Source of the DNA: Acidobacteriota bacterium
GTDB lineage: Bacteria; Acidobacteriota; Terriglobia; Terriglobales; Acidobacteriaceae
DNA: 64,000 nt
Assembly: GCA_018268855.1 (NCBI GenBank)
Contig: JAFDVR010000001.1
Location: 18,652-82,651, forward strand
Direction of reading: 5' to 3'
Positions 53,113-60,874 of the stretch are shown here, piece by piece (the stretch's first letter is position 1; every line of letters starts with the position of its first letter). The position numbers and the translations under genes are program-made. The notes below the pieces were generated by a model that was not told where the DNA came from, did no database searches, and saw only the letters and a list, made by a program, of their open reading frames with translations.

Positions 53113-53802
53113 TCAGCGGTACCTTGCAAGCGCGGCTTCGTAGACAGGCTTCATCAGAGCGTAACCTGCATCGTTAGGGTGCACACCGTCCCACGTAAGA
53201 TCCTTCCGCATCAACCCTTTGCTGTCCTTCAGAACATCTGCCGCGTTGATAAATGTCCAGTGCTCTTCCGCGCATAAATCCCGCAGAAGCACGTTGAGTT
53301 CCGTAATGCGTTCCGGGGTTCGCAAGCCAGTCAACTGCCGGAAGCAGTCGCACACCGGCGTCATGGCTGTGACAAATACCTTTACGTGGTGCAGCTCTGC
53401 CAGCTCACCCATGGTCTTTATACGGTCCCTGATTTCGGCAGGCACAAAGCCTAGGCGCATATCATTTCCACCGCTCTCCAGAACGACAGCTTGTGGTTGG
53501 AGCTCGAGCGCATCCTTCTGCTCGCGCAGAAGCAGTTGAGCCGTTGTTTGGCCGCCGATGCCACGGTTGATCCACCCAGAATGCGCGAACCACTTCCCGG
53601 CGCGATGTCCCCAGTAGTCCGTGATGGAATCCCCGAGAAACACGACGCGAACGCGCTGCCCCGTGGAACGCAGAGACGCATTTGCTGCCCGGTAACGCGC
53701 AAGCTGGGGGAAATCTGCCGCGGCAGAATTTGAAGGCGGCACGGAAGATTGTGCGGTCAGGTGCAAGGACAAAAGCAAGAGAACCAACGAGAATTTTTGC
53801 AT
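53113..53802 (-). CDS. Exported SGNH/GDSL hydrolase (esterase-like)
   Basis: 229 residues with signal peptide (MQKFSLVLLLLSLHLTAQ). SGNH blocks are all present: GDS (S59, VFLGDSITDYWG), Gly in RGIGGQTTAQLL, Asn in GGNDMRLG, and D-H in DGVHPNDAGYALM. Such enzymes often deacetylate plant cell-wall or bacterial glycans (acetyl esterase); the exact substrate is not visible. It is divergent from the TonB receptor, with two LacI-type sites in the 172-bp gap. The ribosome site is weak. Confidence 0.92.
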   Translation of the reverse strand: MQKFSLVLLLLSLHLTAQSSVPPSNSAAADFPQLARYRAANASLRSTGQRVRVVFLGDSITDYWGHRAGKWFAHSGWINRGIGGQTTAQLLLREQKDALELQPQAVVLESGGNDMRLGFVPAEIRDRIKTMGELAELHHVKVFVTAMTPVCDCFRQLTGLRTPERITELNVLLRDLCAEEHWTFINAADVLKDSKGLMRKDLTWDGVHPNDAGYALMKPVYEAALARYR

Positions 53803-53854
53803 TTCATTCCGATCCCGGCGAAAGCCGATTCGTAGGTGTTGATTTTCGCTTGAG

Positions 53855-53871
53855 ATTAAACGGTTGACAAG
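53855..53871. promoter_or_regulatory. LacI-type operator before SGNH hydrolase gene
   Basis: ATTAAACGGTTGACAAG matches the 53944 site at 13 of 17 positions. It is 53 bases before the hydrolase start, in the divergent gap. Confidence 0.55.
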
Positions 53872-53943
53872 TGCGCCCAGCGCTCTCTAGGATTCACAAC
53901 GTTCCTGGGCTAGACCTCACCGCGGGGATATGATTTCGCGGGA

Positions 53944-53960
53944 GTTAAACGTTTGACATA
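53944..53960. promoter_or_regulatory. LacI-type operator before TonB receptor
   Basis: GTTAAACGTTTGACATA, the exact reverse complement of the 17 bases before the GH2 gene. It ends 14 bases before the receptor ATG, so a bound repressor would also hinder ribosome access or early elongation. Confidence 0.75.
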
Positions 53961-53974
53961 AGGCCGTTCACCAT

Positions 53975-56900
53975 ATGAGCGAAATTCTTCGTTACATCAG
54001 CAGGAAAGTCTTCTCTTCTCTCCTCCTCGCTTTCACCTTTTTCGTGCTGCCGGCGCACGCACAGCAGGACGTCGGCTACATTGGCGGAACAGTTACCGAT
54101 CCCAGCGGCGGCGTTGTACCCGGCGCAAATGTCGTAATCACGAATGCGGGAACCGGCATTGCTCAAAATGTGGTGAGCAACTCGCAGGGCTTCTATCAAT
54201 CCCAGCCTCTGCCGCCGGGTGCCTACACGGTTTCCGTCGCCATGCAGGGATATAAGACACACACCATCAACAATGTGGTGGTGGACGCCGCCGCGCACGT
54301 TACCTCCAATGCCGCCCTGGAAATCGGCAGCATGGAAACTGTCATCAATGTCGATTCCGTACCACCGGCGCTTGATGTAGTGGATGCCCAGATTGGCAAC
54401 ACGGTGGACACGCGCGCCGTGCAGGAGCTTCCGGTAAACGGCCGCAGCGTACTTGCGCTGGCAACTCTCAGCCCCGGCGTTGTCTCCGCTGCCGGTTCGA
54501 CCAATCAGGGATTCACGAACCGCGGTGCGCAGGCTTCGGCCATACGCATCTCTGGAGGTGTCCCAGGCGGCAATAACAACCTGCTGGACGGCGTGAGCAA
54601 CCTGCAGAACTATCTTGGCGAAGTTGCCATCAATATCAAGGCCGACTCCGTGCAGGAATTCAAGATCATGACCGGTGTCATCCCGGCACAATTTGGCTAT
54701 ACCTCCGGTGGTGTGATCAACGTGGTGACCCGCTCGGGAACAAATAAATTCCATGGATCGATTTACGAGTTTTTCCGTAACGATTATCTGGATGCTACAC
54801 AGGCGCTCCCAAAAGTTAAAAAGCCGGAACTTCGCTTCAATAACTATGGCGGCACTTTGGGCGGCCCTATCTTCCGGGACCGGGCATTCTTCTTCGGCAA
54901 CTATGAAGAGTACCGCTACATCACCGGTTCACCCGCCACGTATACCGTTCCTACGGTGGCGGAGCGAAGCGGCGACTTCAGCGATGTAGGACGCGTGGTG
55001 AACGGTGTCTGCACGCCATACACACTCTACGATCCATACACTGGATCCGCATCTACGCAGCGCACTGCCTTCAGCAGCAACAATATCAGCAGCCGCCTTG
55101 ATCCCGTGGCATTGAACGCGCTGAACCTGTTCGTTCCAGCACCAAACAACACCGCAGGCCAGGATCCCTGTACGCACGCGAACAACTACATCGCCGTGCC
55201 GAAACTTGTCTCCACTGAGCGCACCATCGTAGGCCGTGTAGATTTCAAGCTATCCAGCAAAGATAGTTTGTTTGCCCGCTATGCCTACTATCGCAACTAC
55301 ACCAACAATGGCAATCTCGGCTTCGGCCCTCTTTACTATCGCAACGATACCCTGTCGAACTTCGATGCGATGCTTGCAGAGACCCACACCTTCTCCTCGA
55401 GCCTGCTGAACGATTTTCGTCTCGCGGTACTGCGCTCTGATTTTCCATTTCAGGCAGCGACGGCGTTTCAAAACTATGCCGGAAAGATCGGTCTGCCAGG
55501 TGTGGGGGGCGATGTTGCTCCCGTCATGAACATCGCCGGTATGCCTTCACTCAACGGCACTATCGGATTCCGTGCTTCCACCACCATTGAAATGCTGGAC
55601 GATGTGACCAAAATACTTGGCGCACATACGATCCATCTGGGCTTCGATGGCCGTTTTGTGGAGGGTTTCAACAATCAGTCCGGAAACGCTTCCGGTGCGT
55701 ATAGCTTCAGCGCAAACCAAACGGCGCAGGGAACGAATTCAACGCTCACGTCGGTTCCTGCGAACACAAACCTTGGAAATGTGTTCGCCAGCTTTCTCAT
55801 TGGAGCAACTTCTTCCGCAAGCATCCAACTCTCGCGCGGCATTGCTTACCGGCAGTATCAGTTTGCGGGTTACATCCAGGATGATTGGCATGCTAACCAG
55901 CGGCTCACTATCAATGCCGGTCTACGTTGGGATTACCAACAGCAACCGCGCGAAAAGAAGAACGGCCTGGCAGACTTCGATATCACGCAGAAGAATCCCG
56001 TTACGGGATACATGGGGCTGGTCCGCTTTGCGGGAGTCAATGGCGAAGGCACCAACTTTGTGAAGGAGAACTGGAATGATTGGGGCCCGCGTGTAGGTTT
56101 CGCGCTGGTCCTCACAAACGATAATAAGACGGCGCTACGCGGCGGATATGCCATCTACTATCCCACCGTTGCGCAGACATCGTATGACCAGGCGGCGGGC
56201 AGCTTCAACGGCTTCGGCCAGTTGAGCACCAGTTATAGCGCACCTACGACATACGGCATTGCGTTCCCGTTCCAGAATGGCGTACCCACACCTGCCCAGG
56301 CGCCCATAGGTGCCGCTGCTGGGGAAACAGCTTATCGCGGCCAGACTGGTTTCTACATCCTTCCGACGGTGAGAACTCCGCAGTCGATGCAGTACACCCT
56401 CACATTGTCACGACAGTTGCCATCCAACATGGTGCTCGACGTCTCGTACCTGGGCAATCATGGACGGCATTTCAATCTAGGTAACCTGAACATCAACACA
56501 CTCGATCCGGTCTACTTTTCTCAAGGATCGGCGTATCTGAACACGTTCGTTCCCAATCCATACGCGGGACAGGTTCCTGAGAACAGCACATTGAATGCGG
56601 CTACTATCACGCGCGCCAATCTGCTCAAACCTTATCCCTACATGTCCAGCGTGCAGCAAAGCGAGCCTCGCGCCGCGCACTTCGATGGCAACTTCCTATA
56701 TGTCACTCTGCAGCGTCGTGCCGCAGAAGGACTCCAGTTCCTGGGAGCGTATACCTATGGCAAGTTGATGAGCCTTCCCATCTACAGCGACATCGCAACC
56801 ACATCCGGTATCACTCAGACGGGCGGCGGTATTCAGAACTGGCGCAATCTCGATGGCGACTACAGCGTGGATGCAATTGATGTAACTCATCGTGGGACAG

Positions 56901-57463
56901 TCGCAGTCCTGTATGATCTGCCTTTCGGCAAGGGACGCAAGTTCCTGAATAAAGGCGGCACCATAGACCGGCTGATTGGCGGTTTCCAGTTCAATACCAC
57001 CATGACCACGGAGTCCGGCAGGCCTCTCTCTTTCTCGGGGGTGGGCGCCAGCAACTTTGGCATCGCAACGCGTCCTAATATCAACGAGAGCGCATTGCGA
57101 AACATTCCTTCATCGTGCATCGCGCTGAACGGCGCAAAGCGCTGCCGGTTTAACTATCAGGCCTTCACCAATCCGCCTGCGTACACCTTCGGCAATGCGC
57201 CACGCTACTACTCGCACCTGCGAGGTCCTGGCGTAATCAATTTCGATATGTCCATCTTCAAGACCACACGTATCACGGAGACGACATCACTCGAATTGCG
57301 CCTGGAAGCGTTCAATGCCTTCAACCACACGAACCTGGGCATGCCGAACACGAGCTTTTCAGGCAGTGGCGATAATGCTGTCAATACCAACAATCAGATG
57401 GGCGTCGTAAACACTTCGCTCGATCCACGCCGTGTTCAGCTTGCAGCAAAGTTCCACTTCTAA
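53975..57463 (+). CDS. TonB-dependent receptor with carboxypeptidase-regulatory-like domain
   Basis: 1162 residues, outer membrane. A signal peptide (MSEILRYISRKVFSSLLLAF..AHAQ) leads to a CarboxypepD_reg-like domain (about 35-120, IGGTVTDPSGGVVPGANVVI), the plug (LPVNGRSVLALATLSPGV, SGTNKFHGSIYEFFRNDYL) and the beta-barrel, ending in LAAKFHF. A LacI operator sits just upstream and a strong terminator follows. With GH31 and GH16 downstream and an esterase divergent, it is the likely entry route for the oligosaccharide that this region uses. Confidence 0.95.
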   Translation: MSEILRYISRKVFSSLLLAFTFFVLPAHAQQDVGYIGGTVTDPSGGVVPGANVVITNAGTGIAQNVVSNSQGFYQSQPLPPGAYTVSVAMQGYKTHTINNVVVDAAAHVTSNAALEIGSMETVINVDSVPPALDVVDAQIGNTVDTRAVQELPVNGRSVLALATLSPGVVSAAGSTNQGFTNRGAQASAIRISGGVPGGNNNLLDGVSNLQNYLGEVAINIKADSVQEFKIMTGVIPAQFGYTSGGVINVVTRSGTNKFHGSIYEFFRNDYLDATQALPKVKKPELRFNNYGGTLGGPIFRDRAFFFGNYEEYRYITGSPATYTVPTVAERSGDFSDVGRVVNGVCTPYTLYDPYTGSASTQRTAFSSNNISSRLDPVALNALNLFVPAPNNTAGQDPCTHANNYIAVPKLVSTERTIVGRVDFKLSSKDSLFARYAYYRNYTNNGNLGFGPLYYRNDTLSNFDAMLAETHTFSSSLLNDFRLAVLRSDFPFQAATAFQNYAGKIGLPGVGGDVAPVMNIAGMPSLNGTIGFRASTTIEMLDDVTKILGAHTIHLGFDGRFVEGFNNQSGNASGAYSFSANQTAQGTNSTLTSVPANTNLGNVFASFLIGATSSASIQLSRGIAYRQYQFAGYIQDDWHANQRLTINAGLRWDYQQQPREKKNGLADFDITQKNPVTGYMGLVRFAGVNGEGTNFVKENWNDWGPRVGFALVLTNDNKTALRGGYAIYYPTVAQTSYDQAAGSFNGFGQLSTSYSAPTTYGIAFPFQNGVPTPAQAPIGAAAGETAYRGQTGFYILPTVRTPQSMQYTLTLSRQLPSNMVLDVSYLGNHGRHFNLGNLNINTLDPVYFSQGSAYLNTFVPNPYAGQVPENSTLNAATITRANLLKPYPYMSSVQQSEPRAAHFDGNFLYVTLQRRAAEGLQFLGAYTYGKLMSLPIYSDIATTSGITQTGGGIQNWRNLDGDYSVDAIDVTHRGTVAVLYDLPFGKGRKFLNKGGTIDRLIGGFQFNTTMTTESGRPLSFSGVGASNFGIATRPNINESALRNIPSSCIALNGAKRCRFNYQAFTNPPAYTFGNAPRYYSHLRGPGVINFDMSIFKTTRITETTSLELRLEAFNAFNHTNLGMPNTSFSGSGDNAVNTNNQMGVVNTSLDPRRVQLAAKFHF

Positions 57464-57481
57464 ACCACAGGTATAAGCCCG

Positions 57482-57512
57482 CAAGGCCATGCGCTAGCGC
57501 ATGGCCTTGTTT
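57482..57512 (+). terminator. Rho-independent terminator (perfect palindrome)
   Basis: A perfect 28-bp palindrome (arm CAAGGCCATGCGC, central TA) begins 19 bases after the receptor stop and is followed by GTTTT. The left half mirrors the right exactly. It may act in both directions or as an attenuator before GH31. The ATG at 57501 lies inside this stem. Confidence 0.85.
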
Positions 57513-57536
57513 TCCCATGAAGGAGAAACCGCTCAT

Positions 57537-59744
57537 ATGCGGAACTTGACGTGCATTCTTGCAGTAGTTACCTGTGCAACAGCGGCGGCCGCTGCAGCGC
57601 CCATCACCCTTTCCAACAACGGTCTCACCATCAAGCTTGAGCCAGGCACGGGCGCATATTCCTTCTGGCGGGGCGGCCGGCAAGTCATCGCGGCTGACGG
57701 CACGGCGGGCATCATGCTCGATGGAGCGCCGGTAACATTTAAAAATGGTGCAGGCTGCTCTGCGACACGTTGTGTACTGCATGGAACCACATCGGCGGGC
57801 GCTCATCTTACGCTTACTATCCGCCTTTCATCCCATCGTGCCGACCTGATAGCCAAGCCAGAGAAAGACGGTAGCGATGTTCGTTTCCAGACCGCGGGCG
57901 CTGCCCCTGCTTATGGTTTGGCGGACCACGCGGTATACCAGGCAAAATTTCAAAATGCCAACCGCCATGAATTCTTCAACACCGATGTGACAGGCTTCAG
58001 CGATGATGAGTTTCGTTCCGGGCAGGGTATCTCGCGGCTGGTCAGCAACTTCATCATCTATCCCAAACATGATTTCGCTGTCCTGCTGATCGATCCCACG
58101 CTGAAGGTCGTGCAAACATCACGGGCGCGGATCGTGCAGGGTGTTCGCCACGCGAACGGCGATGTGCACATGCTTTATTTCTTCGGCGATCCACACGCCA
58201 TCTATGCTGAATATCTGAAAGCACGCAATGAGGCTGGCTACAAGTTCTGGATGCCGAAGTACCAGGCGTTCGGCGTTGGCTGGGAGGCCTTTGGCGCACT
58301 GGGCTGGGACACGAACACCAACACCGTGCGCGATAGCGTAGACCATTATCTGAAACTGGGATATCCGCTTACCTGGATGGTGATCGGCTCCGGTTTTTGG
58401 CCATCGCAACCGGAAACCATGCATGAGACCACCAGCTTTGGGTATTGGGACAAGCAGAAGTATCCCGATCCAAAGGCACTCGTGCAGCACTTTAAAGACG
58501 AACATCTGGGCGTAATGCTGGGCCTGCGTATTACCTTCATCGTTGGCGGCCCCTATTCAAAAGAAGGTTCCGAGCGCGGCTATTTCCTCAAGGACCAAAA
58601 CGGCAAGACACGTGTCTTCAAAGGAAGCTGGCCAAAGCAGCCGTACTATCTGCTGGACGCGCAGAACAAAGCCGCTGTGGATTGGTATATGTCTCTGGTT
58701 GCGAAGTGGCAGGCATACGGCATCAACGGATGGAAGGAAGACTTCTACGGTTACGGCCACTATAAGGATCTTCGCGACGACAAAGTCGATCCCACCAACG
58801 ATCGTCTGATGGCGCAAAAACAACTGGTGATCGAACGCAATGGGTATCTATCTTCTAACGGCGACCTTCATCGCATCAACGATTTCAACTACAACCAGAA
58901 CCAGGACCGTGGACCAGTGAATGCGCTCGCCTATGCGTACAGTGGATTCCCTTTCGTCTACCCAGATATTGTGGGCGGCACCTTTGGCGAAAACCACTTC
59001 AGCACCACGCGCACAGCTGCCATGCAGACGTACATGATGCGCAATGCGCAGTGGGCATCGCTGCATAGTTCCATGGGTATGGGTGAGCCGCCGTGGACCT
59101 TCAACCAGCAAGTCGCGGACGTGATGCTGAAAGCGGCGAAGTTCCACCAGCGCATCGCACCTTATCTCTACAGCAATGCAAGGCGCGCCTATGCCGATGG
59201 GTACCCCTGGACGATGACCCCCTTGCCCATCGCTTTTCCGCATGACGCCGCCGCATATGGCCGCGAGAATGCCAAAGATCGTGGATACGAATGGCTTATC
59301 GGAGATGCGATACTCGCCACTCCTCTGTATGGCGACGACTATGCAACGGCAACCACGCGCGATATCTATCTGCCGGCTGGAACATGGATGGACTTCGACA
59401 CAGGAAAGATCTACACGGGATCACAGATGCTGAAAAGCTTCGATTTACCGGCTGGAAAGACGCCTGTGTTCATTGGAGGAACCGGCGTTACGCTGGAACA
59501 CGTGGATGATACGGATCGCATCTGCGTGTATCCCGTAACCACAGCATCCCAAGCCACGCTTACGCTGCCGAATGACGCCCGAACAATCACGGTAAAGATA
59601 CGGGGATTAAAGCCAAGTACAACCTGGAAGTCCATTTATGTGACCGATGCGAACGGTAAACCAGTGGCTTCGCGCACAGAGGGGCATGGCTTCAGCTTTG
59701 TGCCTGCTGCAGGCAGGACCTACATCGTGCGCGCAAAGGAGTAA
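57537..59744 (+). CDS. Exported glycoside hydrolase family 31 enzyme
   Basis: 735 residues from the ATG at 57537, preceded by AAGGAG at 11 bases and starting a signal peptide (MRNLTCILAVVTCATAAAAAA). An ATG at 57501 lies within the terminator stem and is rejected. An N-terminal beta-sandwich is followed by a (beta/alpha)8 barrel. The nucleophile is the Asp in GINGWKEDFYGYG, and the conserved substrate-proximal region reads GFPFVYPDIVGGTFGEN with the DIxG-type motif. GH31 covers alpha-glucosidase, alpha-xylosidase and alpha-galactosidase; the specificity is not determined here. The GH16 gene starts 5 bases after it, so both are in one unit. Confidence 0.92.
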   Translation: MRNLTCILAVVTCATAAAAAAPITLSNNGLTIKLEPGTGAYSFWRGGRQVIAADGTAGIMLDGAPVTFKNGAGCSATRCVLHGTTSAGAHLTLTIRLSSHRADLIAKPEKDGSDVRFQTAGAAPAYGLADHAVYQAKFQNANRHEFFNTDVTGFSDDEFRSGQGISRLVSNFIIYPKHDFAVLLIDPTLKVVQTSRARIVQGVRHANGDVHMLYFFGDPHAIYAEYLKARNEAGYKFWMPKYQAFGVGWEAFGALGWDTNTNTVRDSVDHYLKLGYPLTWMVIGSGFWPSQPETMHETTSFGYWDKQKYPDPKALVQHFKDEHLGVMLGLRITFIVGGPYSKEGSERGYFLKDQNGKTRVFKGSWPKQPYYLLDAQNKAAVDWYMSLVAKWQAYGINGWKEDFYGYGHYKDLRDDKVDPTNDRLMAQKQLVIERNGYLSSNGDLHRINDFNYNQNQDRGPVNALAYAYSGFPFVYPDIVGGTFGENHFSTTRTAAMQTYMMRNAQWASLHSSMGMGEPPWTFNQQVADVMLKAAKFHQRIAPYLYSNARRAYADGYPWTMTPLPIAFPHDAAAYGRENAKDRGYEWLIGDAILATPLYGDDYATATTRDIYLPAGTWMDFDTGKIYTGSQMLKSFDLPAGKTPVFIGGTGVTLEHVDDTDRICVYPVTTASQATLTLPNDARTITVKIRGLKPSTTWKSIYVTDANGKPVASRTEGHGFSFVPAAGRTYIVRAKE

Positions 59745-59749
59745 ACACC

Positions 59750-60862
59750 ATGAGCAAGTTCGGAGTGCTGGCACTCTGTCTTTCCACCGCGCTGGCTGCC
59801 CAAGCGCCAGATAAGGGTTATGTCCTCAACTTCAGCGAGAACTTCTCCGGCGATCATGTCGATACCAACGTATGGAACTTCCGCACAGATTCGAAGGCGC
59901 TCAGCACGCAGTTGCCGCGCAACGTAAGCGTACGCGATGGCAAATTGCTCATTACTCCTCGTGAAGAACATGTGGCCGGCATGGACTTCACAGGCGGCGG
60001 CATCGTCAGCAAAGCAGCTTTTCGCTATGGCTACTTTCAGGTGGATGCGAAGATCACATCCGACCATGGATGGCACACCTCCTTCTGGATGATGGCCGGA
60101 GATGGGAAGACTACGTTTCCTATGGAAGCACGCACGGAGATCGATGATTTTGAGATCGAGTCTCCAACCAAAATCTCCATGGGTTACCTGGTGTGGCAGA
60201 ACAAGCAACAGATCAGTTCGCAACGCTGCAATAATGCCTATGCTCCGGGATTCAGTACCGCAGACGCCATGCACACATACGGTGTGGAATGGACCGAGGA
60301 GAAACTGACGTACTTTCTGGACGGCAAGGCAATCTGTAGTCAGCCCTACAGTCCTGCATCCGGAATGCATGATCGCGTCAACATCTGGCTCACAACTATC
60401 GGAGCACGTAAGCCTATCGACGCCAGCGGCGCAAGTCCTGCGGAGTATCGGAATGTTCGCTACTATGTGCGCGATTACTACATCGCCGCAGGTGATCCCG
60501 CATACGCGGAATATGGAAAAGACTGGCACGATGGACCAGAGCCAGGCTTCTCCAATTCCGCATCGCGCGTCTCCTGCAGCGCAGATGCGACCGCTGTCTA
60601 TACGCCGGCTGTACTGGAAGCAGGAACGTTCCATGTCCAGCTATGGCATGTGAAGAATTCTCCCTCAACCCGCAACGGGGATATGGAAATCAGAATCGAT
60701 ACAGCAAAGGGCACGCAGAGCAGGACAGTACCTGCGAAGGCACCCAGCGGCTGGTACGATCTGGGCACGTTTGACTTCAACAAAGGGACTGCCGGCGCAG
60801 TTACTTTGTCGAGCGCCAAAGATTGTCTTCAGGCCAATACGGTTAAGTTCCTGCGCCAGTAA
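59750..60862 (+). CDS. Exported GH16-type glycosidase with golvesin-like C-terminal domain
   Basis: 370 residues. A short signal region (MSKFGVLALCLSTALAAQ) is followed by a concanavalin-like beta jelly roll (about 20-245) with the GH16 catalytic motif EIDDFE (E130 nucleophile, E135 acid/base, the ExDxxE variant) and substrate-cleft stretches such as GWHTSFWMM and HTYGVEWTEEKLTYFLDGK. The last about 110 residues (SCSADATAVYTPAVLEAGTF onwards, ending in FLRQ) resemble a golvesin-C-terminal-like beta domain, probably carbohydrate binding. AAGGAG overlaps the GH31 stop codon, 8 bases before the ATG. Substrate could be a beta-glucan, xyloglucan or galactan; not decided. Confidence 0.85.
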   Translation: MSKFGVLALCLSTALAAQAPDKGYVLNFSENFSGDHVDTNVWNFRTDSKALSTQLPRNVSVRDGKLLITPREEHVAGMDFTGGGIVSKAAFRYGYFQVDAKITSDHGWHTSFWMMAGDGKTTFPMEARTEIDDFEIESPTKISMGYLVWQNKQQISSQRCNNAYAPGFSTADAMHTYGVEWTEEKLTYFLDGKAICSQPYSPASGMHDRVNIWLTTIGARKPIDASGASPAEYRNVRYYVRDYYIAAGDPAYAEYGKDWHDGPEPGFSNSASRVSCSADATAVYTPAVLEAGTFHVQLWHVKNSPSTRNGDMEIRIDTAKGTQSRTVPAKAPSGWYDLGTFDFNKGTAGAVTLSSAKDCLQANTVKFLRQ

Positions 60863-60874
60863 GGATCGTCGCAA

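Noticed and set aside
31788..57463. SusCD-type Bacteroidetes polysaccharide loci
   Set aside because: The TonB receptors have the acidobacterial carboxypeptidase-regulatory-like N-terminus, and no SusD-like lipoprotein lies beside any of them.
57501..57536. Extended N-terminus of the GH31 protein from the ATG at 57501
   Set aside because: That ATG lies in the stem of the terminator palindrome, has no ribosome site, and would hide the signal peptide that begins at 57537.
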